Assembly (NCBI RefSeq): GCF_012273655.1
Contig: NZ_JAAWWP010000019.1
Span: forward strand, 1 to 64,000
From: Streptomyces physcomitrii
Lineage (GTDB): Bacteria; Actinomycetota; Actinomycetes; Streptomycetales; Streptomycetaceae
Length of the DNA: 64,000 bases
Direction: 5' to 3'
The notes beneath the pieces were generated by a model. It saw only the letters and a program-made list of their open reading frames with translations. It was not told where the DNA came from and did not search any database. The first letter of the stretch is position 1; each line of letters starts with the position of its first letter. Made by a program: the position numbers and the translations under genes. This document shows, one piece after another, positions 43,186 to 51,913 of the stretch.

Positions 43186-44655
43186 ATGGACGCAGCGCAA
43201 CCGGCGCGGGCCGGGGCCCCGCACGCCGTCGTCGTCGGAGGCGGGATCACGGGCCTCGCCGCCGCCCACCGGCTGCTCGGCGCCGGATACACCGTCACCC
43301 TCGCCGAGGCCTCCGAACGCCTCGGCGGCAAGCTCCTGCCCGGCGAGATCGCGGGCGTACGGGTCGATCTCGGCGCCGAGTCGCTGCTCGCCCGGCGCCC
43401 CGAGGCCGTGGAACTCGCCCGGGCCGCCGGACTCGGCACGCGCGTCGAGGCCCCGGCGACGGCGAGCGCCTCGCTGTGGACGGGGGGTGCGCTGCGCCCG
43501 ATGCCCAAGGGCCATGTGATGGGCGTACCCGGCGATCCCGAGGCGCTCGCCGGGCTGCTCTCCGCGGAGGGCCTCGCCCGCCTCGCCCGGGAGCGGGAGC
43601 TGCCGCCGACCGAGATCGGCGAGGACATCGCGGTCGGCGCCTATGTCGCCGAGCGCCTGGGCCGCGAGGTGGTGGACCGCCTGGTGGAACCGCTCCTCGG
43701 CGGCGTCTACGCCGGGGACGCCTACCTGCTCTCGCTGCGCTCGGCCGTGCCCCAGCTCTTCGAGGCCGCCCGCCGGCACACCTCCCTGCTCGACGCGGTC
43801 ACCGAGATTCAGCGCCGGGCCGCCCGCAACCCCGCCGCCGGGCCGGTGTTCGCCGGGATCGACGGCGGGGTCGGCAGCCTCCCGCTCGCCGTCGCCGAGC
43901 GGGTACGCGAACAGGGCGGCCGCATCCTCACCGGCACCCCCGTGACCGCGCTGCGCCGCCCGGTGCCCGGCGGCCCCTGGCAGATCGGCACCCGCGAGGG
44001 CGTCCTCACCGCGGACGCCGTGGTCCTCGCGCTGCCCGCCGCCCCGGCCGCCCGGCTCCTGGAGACGGTGGCCCCCGCCGCCGCGGCCGAACTGCGCACG
44101 ATCGAGTACGCCTCGATGGGTCTTGTCACCCTCGCCTACCGGGCACGGGACGCCGCCGGGCTGCCGGCGGGCAGCGGCTTCCTGGTGCCGCCGGTCGAGG
44201 GCCGCACCATCAAGGCGGCCACCTTCGCCAGCCGCAAATGGGGCTGGATCGCCCGGCAGGACCCGGAGTTGCTGGTGCTGCGGACCTCGGTCGGGCGACA
44301 CGGCGAGAGCGCGGTACTCGCCCGCGAGGACACGGAACTGGTCGAGATCTCCCGGCAGGACCTGCGCGCCGCCACCGGCCTGGACGCCGAGCCGGTCGCC
44401 TCCCGGGTGACCCGCTGGCACGAGGGGCTGCCGCAGTACCCGGTGGGGCACGCCGCCCGGGTCGCCCGGATCCGCGGCCACCTGGCACAGCTCCCCGGCC
44501 TCGCCGTCTGCGGTGCCGCCTACGACGGGGTCGGGGTGCCCGCCTGCATCGCCGGCGCCCGGGCCGCCGCGGACGCGCTCACCGGGGACGCGGGGGCGCT
44601 GACCGCGCTCGCCCGGAACCCGGTGCAGAGCACCCACGGCGGCGCGGGAGAATAG
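43186..44655 (+). CDS. hemY: Coproporphyrinogen III oxidase of HemY/CgoX type
   Basis: A 489-residue FAD enzyme. The dinucleotide motif AVVVGGGITGLAAAHRLL and SERLGGKLLPGEIAG begin it; DLGAESLLARRPEAVEL, PLLGGVYAGDAY and the C-terminal GLAVCGAAYDGVGVPACIAGA are typical of HemY. It was long called protoporphyrinogen oxidase. In Gram-positive actinobacteria this soluble form oxidises coproporphyrinogen III to coproporphyrin III, feeding ferrochelatase and HemQ. It is followed by hemQ after 4 bases, so the two are one unit. hemE is 12 kb away on the same strand. Confidence 0.92.
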   Translation: MDAAQPARAGAPHAVVVGGGITGLAAAHRLLGAGYTVTLAEASERLGGKLLPGEIAGVRVDLGAESLLARRPEAVELARAAGLGTRVEAPATASASLWTGGALRPMPKGHVMGVPGDPEALAGLLSAEGLARLARERELPPTEIGEDIAVGAYVAERLGREVVDRLVEPLLGGVYAGDAYLLSLRSAVPQLFEAARRHTSLLDAVTEIQRRAARNPAAGPVFAGIDGGVGSLPLAVAERVREQGGRILTGTPVTALRRPVPGGPWQIGTREGVLTADAVVLALPAAPAARLLETVAPAAAAELRTIEYASMGLVTLAYRARDAAGLPAGSGFLVPPVEGRTIKAATFASRKWGWIARQDPELLVLRTSVGRHGESAVLAREDTELVEISRQDLRAATGLDAEPVASRVTRWHEGLPQYPVGHAARVARIRGHLAQLPGLAVCGAAYDGVGVPACIAGARAAADALTGDAGALTALARNPVQSTHGGAGE

Positions 44656-44659
44656 CGGC

Positions 44660-45385
44660 ATGAGCGACGACGCATCCGCCAAGATCCCGAACATCGGCAA
44701 GAAGGCCAAGGACCTCAACGAGGTCATCCGGTACACGCTGTGGTCCGTCTTCAGGCTGCGCGACGTACTGCCCGGCGACACCGACCGCCCCCGCCTCGCC
44801 GCCGAGGTCCAGGAGCTCTTCGACCAGCTGGCCGCCAAGGACGTCACCATCCGCGGCACCTACGACGTCTCGGGCCTGCGCGCCGACGCCGATCTCATGA
44901 TCTGGTGGCACGCCGAGACCGCCGAGCAGCTCCAGGAGGCCTACAACCTCTTCCGCCGCACCGGCCTCGGCCGCGCCCTGGAACCGGTCTGGTCGAACAT
45001 GGCGCTGCACCGCCCGGCCGAGTTCAACCGCTCCCACATCCCGGCCTTCCTCGCCGACGAGACCGCCCGCGACTACGTCAGCGTCTACCCCTTCGTGCGC
45101 TCCTACGACTGGTACCTGCTGGCCGACGAGGACCGCCGCCGGATGCTCGCCGACCACGGCAAGATGGCGCGCGGCTACCCGGACGTCCGCGCCAACACGG
45201 TGGCCTCGTTCTCGCTCGGCGACTACGAGTGGATCCTCGCCTTCGAGGCCGACGAGCTCCACCGCATCGTCGACCTCATGCGCCATCTGCGGGCCTCCGA
45301 GGCCCGGATGCACGTCCGCGAGGAGGTGCCCTTCTACACCGGGCGCCGCCGCAGCGTCGCCGAACTCGTGGACGCGCTGGCCTGA
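44660..45385 (+). CDS. hemQ: Coproheme decarboxylase (HemQ/ChdC, chlorite-dismutase family)
   Basis: A 241-residue cytosolic enzyme that decarboxylates coproheme III to heme b with hydrogen peroxide. The chlorite-dismutase-like fold is shown by LNEVIRYTLWSVFRL, ADLMIWWHAET, the active-site segment YVSVYPFVRSYDWYLL (with the conserved Tyr) and GYPDVRANTVASFSLGDYEW. The start lies 4 bases after the hemY stop. With hemE and hemY it defines the coproporphyrin-dependent heme pathway. Confidence 0.95.
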   Translation: MSDDASAKIPNIGKKAKDLNEVIRYTLWSVFRLRDVLPGDTDRPRLAAEVQELFDQLAAKDVTIRGTYDVSGLRADADLMIWWHAETAEQLQEAYNLFRRTGLGRALEPVWSNMALHRPAEFNRSHIPAFLADETARDYVSVYPFVRSYDWYLLADEDRRRMLADHGKMARGYPDVRANTVASFSLGDYEWILAFEADELHRIVDLMRHLRASEARMHVREEVPFYTGRRRSVAELVDALA

Positions 45386-45470
45386 TCCGCCGCACCGGTC
45401 CCGGCGGCTGCCTCCTGGCCGGGGTACGGCGGGCGCGGGAGGTCGCAACTGCCGCCGTGCGCGCCCCGGT

Positions 45471-47108
45471 TCACTCCCCGCGTCGTACGTCGAAGCGGGC
45501 CCGGCCGCCGGTGGCCAGTGGACGCGGCTCGGGGTGCGGGGCGCAGCTGGTGTCGGCGGCGGGGAGGTGGCCCGCCACCAGGTAGTCGTCGAGGTGGCGG
45601 TTGACGCAGTCGTTCGGGCCGCCGCCGAGACCGGTCATCCCCGCGTCCCGCTCGGTCACCAGCACCGAACCGGCCAGCCGCCGCCGCAGTTCGCGCGCCC
45701 CGGCGAGCGGGGCGACCGCGTCCTGCTCGGCCGCCAGGATCAGCGTCGGCGGCAGGGTGCCGCGCGCGGAGCCCGCGGCCCGCGCGGCACCGGCGGCCCC
45801 CACGTCGACGGGCTTCCGCGCCTTCACCGGCCAGCTCGCACAGGGCAGATGGGCCCAGGTGTGCGCCCAGGCCGCGAACGGGGCGGTTCTCGCCAGCCGC
45901 GTGGCGTCCCGGTCCCAGGTGGCCCAGTCGCGCGGCCAGGCGCTGTCCTGGCACCGCACGGCCGCGGTCACCGCCGCCGCGTTCTCCCGCTCCGCCGCCG
46001 CCTCCGGAACGGGCGCGGCCTGCTGGATCAGGAACTCCCGCTCCCCGTGCACCCAGGCCGCGAGCGCGGTGGCCCGGATCGGCCAGTAGTCGTCGTAGAA
46101 GACCGTCTTGGCGAAGGCGGCCTGGAGCTGGGCCGGGCCCACCGTGCCGTCCGCGGGCTTCTTCGCCAGTTCCTCGCGCACCCCGTCGTAGCGGCGCTGC
46201 ACGGCCGCGGCGGTGGTGCCGAGTCCGTAGGCCTCGTCATGGCGTGCCACCCAGTCGAGGAAGTCGTGCCAGCGCCGCTCGAAGGCGGCGCTCTGGCGCA
46301 GCGAGTCCGGGTAGCCCATCCGCCCCGGCGCGGGATCCGGCGCCGAGTCGAAGACCATCCGGCGCACATGCCCGGGGAAGAGGCTCGCGTGGACCGCGCC
46401 GACATAGCCGCCGTAGGAGACGCCCATGAAGGTCAGCCGCCGCTCGCCGAGGGCCGCGCGCAGCACGTCCAGGTCGCGGGCGCCGGTCTCGGTGGAGAAC
46501 TGCTCCAGTCCGGTGCCCGCGGAGCTGAGGCAGCCCGCCGCGTACGCGGTGGCGCGGGCGCGGGCTTCCGCCTTGAACACGGCGTCCGGCCGCTGCGGGG
46601 CCGCGGTGGGCGCGTCGGCGGGGTCCTGGCAGGAGAGGCCGCCGTCCGCGCCCACCCCGCGCGGGGTGTAGCCCACCAGGTCGTAGGCGGAGTGCACGCG
46701 CTGCCAGGAGCCGAGGCCCGCGGCCATCGGGAAGTAGAGGCCGGAGGAGCCCGGCGTGCCGGTCTGGAAGACCAGCGAGCCCTGCCGCCGTACCGGCTTG
46801 CCCTCGGCGTCCGCCCCGGAGGCGCGCGCCCGGCTGACGGTGAGCGGGAGTTTCTGGCCGCCGGGGCGCGCGTAGTCCACCGGCACCGAGACCGTGCCGC
46901 ACTCCACCGGGGGCTCCAGGTGGTACCGCTCCGGGCACGGGCCGAAGCGGATGCCCGCGGCGGCGGACTGCCGGGCGGCCTCGGCGGTGCCCGCGGCCAG
47001 TCGCTCGGCCGCGCTCGGCCGGGGCGCGGCGCCGGGCTGGGCGGGGGCCGTCGCGGCGGCGGTGAGGAGCAGGGAGCCGGTGACTGCCACGAGGGCGGCG
47101 GTGCGCAT
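45471..47108 (-). CDS. Secreted S33-type alpha/beta hydrolase lacking the usual catalytic His
   Basis: A 545-residue exported protein similar to Streptomyces tripeptidyl aminopeptidases (Tap, SlpD, SlpE). Signal peptide 1-23; VSVPVDYARP (74-82); nucleophile elbow GVSYGGYVG with Ser231; Asp region LILAAEQDAVAP; C-terminal TAP-like segment ending NDCVNRHLDDYL. The segment where these enzymes normally keep a His (an AGSHG- or DHG-like motif just before the final Cys) reads RDAGMTGLGGGPNDC, with no His. The oxyanion region is also altered (QTGTPGSSG). It is either an inactive or a diverged hydrolase. It is 115 bases downstream of a TIGR04222 gene. Confidence 0.82.
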   Translation of the reverse strand: MRTAALVAVTGSLLLTAAATAPAQPGAAPRPSAAERLAAGTAEAARQSAAAGIRFGPCPERYHLEPPVECGTVSVPVDYARPGGQKLPLTVSRARASGADAEGKPVRRQGSLVFQTGTPGSSGLYFPMAAGLGSWQRVHSAYDLVGYTPRGVGADGGLSCQDPADAPTAAPQRPDAVFKAEARARATAYAAGCLSSAGTGLEQFSTETGARDLDVLRAALGERRLTFMGVSYGGYVGAVHASLFPGHVRRMVFDSAPDPAPGRMGYPDSLRQSAAFERRWHDFLDWVARHDEAYGLGTTAAAVQRRYDGVREELAKKPADGTVGPAQLQAAFAKTVFYDDYWPIRATALAAWVHGEREFLIQQAAPVPEAAAERENAAAVTAAVRCQDSAWPRDWATWDRDATRLARTAPFAAWAHTWAHLPCASWPVKARKPVDVGAAGAARAAGSARGTLPPTLILAAEQDAVAPLAGARELRRRLAGSVLVTERDAGMTGLGGGPNDCVNRHLDDYLVAGHLPAADTSCAPHPEPRPLATGGRARFDVRRGE

Positions 47109-47222
47109 CGCTCGGCCTCATCCCTTCGGTCCGGTGAGACGCCCGGAAACGGGCGGACGGGAACAGAAGGGATGCTTGGGGGAGGGGCCGGGGAAGTAAA
47201 GGACCCCGGGTCCCTTGTCCGC

Positions 47223-47990
47223 TCAAAGAGTGCGCGGTGCCGCCGAACGCACCGCGAAGGCCGCCCGCAGCTGTGGATCGCCCGCCGCCCCGGTGCCGCG
47301 CAGCGCCACCTCGGTGAGCGCGGCCCCGCTGCCTCTGCCGCCGGACGGCAGCTCGGCGAGGAGCCGCCGGCCCGCCTGCGAGGCCCAGCGGGTGTACGGA
47401 TAGGTCTCGAAGCGGGCGATGCCGAGCGAGCAGAGGCTCAGCAGCAGCGGCAGCGCGAACCAGCTCAGCAGGTCACCGCCGGGCGCGCCCCGGCCCGGCG
47501 CGAGGACCGCGGCCGCCGCGAGGACCGGCACCGCGAGGGCCACCGCCCTGACCTGGCGCACCGCCCCGGCGACGGTGCCTCGCGAGGACTCGGGCACCGC
47601 GAGCCCGGCGCGCACCAGGGCGTCCGCCAGCTCCCGTACCGGCGGCGCGGCGGCCGCGGCGGTGCGGACCTCGGCGATCGGCGACTGGCCGCCGGGGCCC
47701 ACCGCCTCGATGACGGCCGCCTCCATCGGGTCCCTGGCCTCCTGGTCGACCACGGTGGCCCAGCCGGTGTGCGCGAGCAGCATCCGGCGCTCGTACGCCA
47801 TCGAGACCAGGGTCAGTTCGGCTGCCCGGTGCGGACCGCCGGAGAGGAACGCGGCCTCGTACAGGGTCAGTTCGCGGCGGGTGCCGGGCCCCGCGTCCGC
47901 GGCGGCGGCGCGTACCGCCGCCAGGCACAGCCGGATGCAGGACACGAGGGCCGCCACACAGGCGAGCAGGAGGAAGAGCAGCCACAGCAT
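47223..47990 (-). CDS. TIGR04222 domain membrane protein without Cys-rich tail
   Basis: A 255-residue protein. An N-terminal membrane helix (MLWLLFLLLACVAALVSCI) is followed by the TIGR04222 domain (TLYEAAFLSGGPHRAAELTLVSMAYERRML and PMEAAVIEAV). Two more helices (ALAVPVLAAAAVLA and SWFALPLLLSLCSLGI) and a soluble tail of about 60 residues follow. The domain starts like that of the next gene upstream (48445-49458), so this is a paralogue in the same direction, but it ends without the Gly/Ser/Cys repeat. Function unknown. Confidence 0.72.
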   Translation of the reverse strand: MLWLLFLLLACVAALVSCIRLCLAAVRAAAADAGPGTRRELTLYEAAFLSGGPHRAAELTLVSMAYERRMLLAHTGWATVVDQEARDPMEAAVIEAVGPGGQSPIAEVRTAAAAAPPVRELADALVRAGLAVPESSRGTVAGAVRQVRAVALAVPVLAAAAVLAPGRGAPGGDLLSWFALPLLLSLCSLGIARFETYPYTRWASQAGRRLLAELPSGGRGSGAALTEVALRGTGAAGDPQLRAAFAVRSAAPRTL

Positions 47991-48444
47991 GGCCGAGTTC
48001 TACGCGAAGCGGGCCCCCGGGCGCCACGGTTTCTTCACCTCGGATGCCGGAATGTGGCGCTTGGCACAGGGAAGTCGGGTGGCGGTGGCCTTGTCCGGCA
48101 GCCGAGGTGCCCCTGGCCGGGGTGCCGGCCGACCTGCCGAGGCGCCCCGGCCGAATTTGTCGAGGCGCCCCGAAGCAGGGGTGGTTGACTGCCCGATCCG
48201 GGCCACCGGCACGCAGACGGCTCGGGTTCTCGGTGAAGTGCCGTGCCGGTGGGGGCGATTGGCGGTTGTGCCGGGAGGCGGGGGCGGGTGGCTGCCGTAC
48301 AGCGCTCTCCGTGACGGTGCTCGCCGCACTCTCCGTGACAGTGCTTTCCGCGACGGTGCTCTCCGTGGTGCGTGCCCCGGTGTCCCGGCCTCCGCGCCGC
48401 CGCCCGCCTCCGCGCCCGTACGGTGTGCTGCCGAGCGGGCCGGT
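47991..48444. other. Gap between two TIGR04222 genes
   Basis: About 450 bases. It holds a short imperfect tandem repeat (48304-48360) and otherwise nothing I can assign. A proline-rich plus-strand frame across this area is the antisense of the Gly/Ser/Cys tail and is not a gene. Confidence 0.5.
48304..48360. repeat. Short imperfect tandem repeat
   Basis: gctctccgtgacggtgct (48304-48321), actctccgtgacagtgct (48328-48345) and ttccgcgacggtgct (48346-48360) are degenerate copies about 15-24 bases apart. They lie in the gap downstream of the Cys-rich TIGR04222 gene. Confidence 0.5.
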
Positions 48445-49458
48445 CTACGAGGATCCGCCGCCGCAGCCCCCGCCACCCCCGCCGCCTCCGCAGGACGAGC
48501 CCGAGGATCCGCCGCAGGAGGACCCTCCGCACGAGGAGCCCGAGCCGCCGCCGCAGGAGCCCCCGGAGGCGCCCGAGCAGGAGGAGCCGCCGCAACTGCT
48601 GCCGCCGCAGGAGGAGCCGCCCCCGCCGCACCAGTTGACCTCCCCGGTGACCACCAGCGGCGTGCCGTACGCGGCGCCCTGAGCGCTGCCGGACAGCGCG
48701 GACGGGCGGACCCGCTCGCGCAGCGCCCGCAGCAGGATCGCGCGCAGCGCCGGATCGGGCAGGGCGCTCGGGCCGCGGACCGCGACCAGCGCCACCAGGT
48801 CCACGGCCGGGGCCCCGCTCGCCGCGAAGGCGCGCAGCGCCCGGCGCCCGGCGGTGGTCAGCGAACCCCGCGCCCGCACCAGCGAGACGAAGCCGAGGAC
48901 GATGCCGAAGAAGAGGGCGGGCAGCACGGTGAGGACGAACGGCGCCGTGGAGTCGGCGTCCCACTCCACGTACTGCAGGACCGTCAGCGCGATCGCCAGC
49001 GGGAAGCCGAGCAGGCAGCCCACCGTGTGCACCAGCGCCCAGCGGCGCAGCGGGCGCAGCGCCCCGGGCGGCACCAGGAGCCCGCGCGCGGCGAGCCCGT
49101 CGCCGAGCGCCTGGACCTGCGGGCCCCGCATCACACCCGTACGCACCCAGTGCAGCGCGCCGCTCGGGGCGTGGGCGTGGGCGTCGAGCACGGACTGCTC
49201 GACCGGGTGCCGGACCTCGGCGCGCCGCACCCCGAGCAGGCCCGGCTCCGCCACGGCGAGCCGCCCGTCCAGGTGCATGGCGACCACGACGGTGTCCGCC
49301 ACCCGGCCGGGACCGCCCGCGAGGAAGGCCACCTCCAGGACGTCCCGGGCGAACTCCCCGGGCGCGGCGGCCGAGGAGCGCGCCCGGTGCAGACCGGTCA
49401 GGAGCCGGACGGCCGAGCCGAGGACCAGGACATGGACCAGAGCCGTCAGGTACGTCAT
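48445..49458 (-). CDS. TIGR04222 domain membrane protein with Gly/Ser/Cys-repeat tail, candidate MNIO substrate
   Basis: A 337-residue protein. An N-terminal helix (YLTALVHVLVLGSAVRLL) and TIGR04222 domain (FARDVLEVAFLAGGPGRVADT) are followed by two central helices (LLGFPLAIALTVLQY and FVLTVLPALFFGIVLGFV). The last 65 or so residues are almost only Gly, Ser and Cys, with nine Cys, mostly in CGGSSCGG-type units. The start lies 4 bases after the stop of the DUF692/MNIO gene (49463), so both are surely co-translated. MNIO enzymes modify Cys residues of peptides, so the tail is a likely target; this is inference. The tail's GC-rich DNA makes an antisense Pro-rich frame. Confidence 0.78.
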   Translation of the reverse strand: MTYLTALVHVLVLGSAVRLLTGLHRARSSAAAPGEFARDVLEVAFLAGGPGRVADTVVVAMHLDGRLAVAEPGLLGVRRAEVRHPVEQSVLDAHAHAPSGALHWVRTGVMRGPQVQALGDGLAARGLLVPPGALRPLRRWALVHTVGCLLGFPLAIALTVLQYVEWDADSTAPFVLTVLPALFFGIVLGFVSLVRARGSLTTAGRRALRAFAASGAPAVDLVALVAVRGPSALPDPALRAILLRALRERVRPSALSGSAQGAAYGTPLVVTGEVNWCGGGGSSCGGSSCGGSSCSGASGGSCGGGSGSSCGGSSCGGSSGSSCGGGGGGGGCGGGSS

Positions 49459-49462
49459 CTCC

Positions 49463-50977
49463 TCACCGCCCGGCGAGTACGGAGCGGGCGGCCCGGCGCA
49501 GCCTCGCCAGGGGCCGGGCGGACCGGGGCCGCGGCCCCTCCCGCTCCAGCCACCACTCGCGCAACTCCCCGCGCGCGGTGGCCTCTTCGGGCCCGCCGGC
49601 CAGCAGCAGATGCTCGGCGAAGTCCAGCGCGTCCCGCCGGTAGCCGCCGGTCATCGGCCGCGCCTGGGCATAGCCGAGGAAGGCCGCGCGGTATCCGGCG
49701 CCCAGGATCACCGGCAGCTCCGGCGCCACCTTCGCGACCACATCCGCCCGCTTGGCGGCCAGGGCGCGGCTCTGCACGGTGAGCCGGTTCCGGTCGAAGC
49801 CCTCGGGCGCGGGGGTGCCCGCCACCAGCGCGGAGAGCAGGGCGGTCTGCGCGAGCGCGAGGCGCTGGCGGGCGGCTTCGGGGACGGCGGACGGGGGAGA
49901 GGTGGCGGGCGGTGCCGGGATCGAGGTGGCGGGGGCTTCCGGGGCAGCCGCGGTGCCGAAGTCGGCGGCCTGAGCGCTCGGTTCGGATGATTCGGGCGGT
50001 TCGGAGGTGGTGGGCTGCGCGGTGGCCACGGCTGTGGTGGGCCGGGCGGCGGCCTCGGGAGTGCGGGGCCCGGTGCCGATTCCGCTGCCGCCGGCGGCAG
50101 TTGCCTCCCTCGGCGTCGCCGAGGTGTCGGCCGCGTCCCTCGCCCCGGGTGCCCCCGCCTCCCGTACCGTTCGGGTGATGTCCGCCAACTCCCGCTCCAG
50201 GGCGGCCGGTTCGGGGAAGTTCTCGTCGCGTTCCAGGAGCACGCCGGGCGGGGTGACCCGGGAGGCGAGCGCGGCGAGGACGTCGAGCACCGCGGGCGGC
50301 ACGGGGTGGGCGTGCGAGTCGTGCCAGACGCCGTCCCGCTCGAAGCCCCCTGCCACATGCACATAGGCCAGCGCCTCCAGGGGCAGGGCGTCCAGCGCCT
50401 CGGCCGGGTCCTCGCCGCGGTTGACGTGGTTGGTGTGCAGGTTCGCCACGTCGATGAGCAGCCGCACCCCGGTGCGCTCGGCCAGCTCGTAGAGGAACTG
50501 ACCCTCCGTCAACTCCTCGTCGGGCCAGGAGAAGAGCGCCGCGATGTTCTCCACGGCCAGCGGTACCGGCAGCTGGGCCTGGGCGATGCGGACGTTCTCG
50601 CAGAGCACGTCCAGCGCCTCGCGGGTGCGCGGCACCGGCAGCAGATGCCCGGCCTCCAGCGGCGGCGAGACGGTGCGCGTGCCCCCGGCGCGGACGAAGG
50701 CGATGTGCTCGGTCACCAGCGGGGAGCCGAGGCTCTCGGCCCGGGCGGCGAGGGCGGCGAGGCGCTCCTCGTCGGGGCGTTCGGCGCCGCCGAGACCGAG
50801 GCCGACGCCGTGCGGGACGACGGTGACACCGCGCTCCCGCAGCCGTACCAGGGACGGGGGAAGATGGCCGGGGCAGAGGTTCTCCGCGACCGTCTCCACC
50901 CAGTCGATGCCGGGCATCGCCTCCACCGCCTCGGCGATTTCCGGCCGCCAGCCGATGCCCGTACCCAGTCGCTCCAT
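49463..50977 (-). CDS. DUF692/MNIO-family oxidative enzyme with C-terminal partner-like domain
   Basis: A 504-residue protein. Residues 1-275 are a DUF692 TIM barrel (multinuclear non-heme iron oxidative enzymes, MNIO). It has all expected metal-ligand motifs: PHGVGLGLGG (His56), TEHIAF (His91), VENI (Glu143), DVANLHTNHVN (176-186), HVAGG (His207), DSHAHP (220-225) and LLERDENFP (Glu249). A disordered Ala/Thr/Ser-rich linker (about 275-365) leads to a helical domain (about 365-504, LALAQTALLSALVAG, AGYRAAFLGYAQA). This last part resembles DUF2063/HvfC-type partners, usually separate proteins. GGAGAG precedes the ATG. It is the first gene of a unit with the Cys-rich TIGR04222 protein. Confidence 0.85.
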   Translation of the reverse strand: MERLGTGIGWRPEIAEAVEAMPGIDWVETVAENLCPGHLPPSLVRLRERGVTVVPHGVGLGLGGAERPDEERLAALAARAESLGSPLVTEHIAFVRAGGTRTVSPPLEAGHLLPVPRTREALDVLCENVRIAQAQLPVPLAVENIAALFSWPDEELTEGQFLYELAERTGVRLLIDVANLHTNHVNRGEDPAEALDALPLEALAYVHVAGGFERDGVWHDSHAHPVPPAVLDVLAALASRVTPPGVLLERDENFPEPAALERELADITRTVREAGAPGARDAADTSATPREATAAGGSGIGTGPRTPEAAARPTTAVATAQPTTSEPPESSEPSAQAADFGTAAAPEAPATSIPAPPATSPPSAVPEAARQRLALAQTALLSALVAGTPAPEGFDRNRLTVQSRALAAKRADVVAKVAPELPVILGAGYRAAFLGYAQARPMTGGYRRDALDFAEHLLLAGGPEEATARGELREWWLEREGPRPRSARPLARLRRAARSVLAGR

Positions 50978-51099
50978 CTGTCTCTCCGTCCCCCGGTGTC
51001 CCGACAGGCCCGGGCGTCGCAGCTGCCGCGCCCGGGTCGTCCTGAGCCTCTTCTCGCCCCGTGGGCGAGAGCCGAACCCACAGGCAGGGACGTTCAGAG

Positions 51100-51846
51100 C
51101 TACATTTGAGGTTCCCCGCGCCCGCGCAGCACCGGCAGATCGGCGACCACCGTCGCGGAACCGGGCGCGACCTCGGTGAACCCGGCGTCCCGTACCAACG
51201 GCAGCCCCGCACCGGCGAGTTCACGCCACCGCGCCGCGCTCGCCTCCCGTACCGCCAGGGCGAAGCCCCGCTCCCGCCACTGTGCGCGCTCCGCCTCGTC
51301 CAGCTCCCACCAGGCCAGCTGCGCGGCATGCCCCGCCTGCGCCATCGCCTTCCCGGCGGACATGGTGATCCCCGGATTCAGCCAGAGCACCGGCGTAGAG
51401 GGGTCCGGTACCGGCGGGGTGGCGGCCGGGTCCAGTTCGGTGCCCGAGACCTGGAGCACCGCCAGCTCCTTCGGCCAGCCGTCCAGCGGCACCGGCGGGA
51501 AGACCCGCACCTCGGCCGAGCCCTGGACCACCGTGATGCCGGGCAGCGCCTGCGCCTTGCGCCAGCCCGCGCCGCGCGCCCGGCGCACCACCTTGCGGAT
51601 CCGCGCGTCCTGCCAGCGGCGCACCAGCTCGGCCCACTCGCCCGCCCCGCGCGCCCGGTCGTCGTCGAGCAGCACGAGGACCGCGCGGGCGGCGGCCTCC
51701 AGGGCGTCGGTACGGTCCGGGGGCGCGGTCTTCTCCAGGCGCACCACCAGCGGGAGCACGAACTGCTCTTCCTGGTCGCGGGAGTTGCCGTCCGGCTCGA
51801 AGTGGGAGTCCTGCGGGGCCGCGGGGGCGGTGTCTTCGCTGCTCAC
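51100..51846 (-). CDS. PTH2-like peptidyl-tRNA hydrolase family protein
   Basis: A 248-residue cytosolic protein. The N-terminal part (about 1-100) is charged and helical. The C-terminal half has VLWLNPGITMSAGKAMAQAGHAAQLAWWEL, in which GKAMAQAGHA matches the bacterial/archaeal PTH2 core, and ends DAGFTEVAPGSATVVA, like PTH2. Archaeal and eukaryotic PTH2 release peptides from stalled tRNA; whether this long Streptomyces form does so is unknown. The GTG at 51846 gives family-typical length; no clear ribosome site precedes it. Confidence 0.72.
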   Translation of the reverse strand: MSSEDTAPAAPQDSHFEPDGNSRDQEEQFVLPLVVRLEKTAPPDRTDALEAAARAVLVLLDDDRARGAGEWAELVRRWQDARIRKVVRRARGAGWRKAQALPGITVVQGSAEVRVFPPVPLDGWPKELAVLQVSGTELDPAATPPVPDPSTPVLWLNPGITMSAGKAMAQAGHAAQLAWWELDEAERAQWRERGFALAVREASAARWRELAGAGLPLVRDAGFTEVAPGSATVVADLPVLRGRGEPQM

Positions 51847-51913
51847 GGGAGAAGTCTGCCAGCCCGCCGGGGCCACCCGCCGGCCGCCGCGGACCACGGG
51901 GGAGGATGGGCCC

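Noticed and set aside
48044..48682. Plus-strand frame coding a Pro/Glu-rich 212-residue product
   Set aside because: It is the antisense of the Gly/Ser/Cys tail of the TIGR04222 gene and of its flank; no ribosome site, and the minus-strand product has a real domain.
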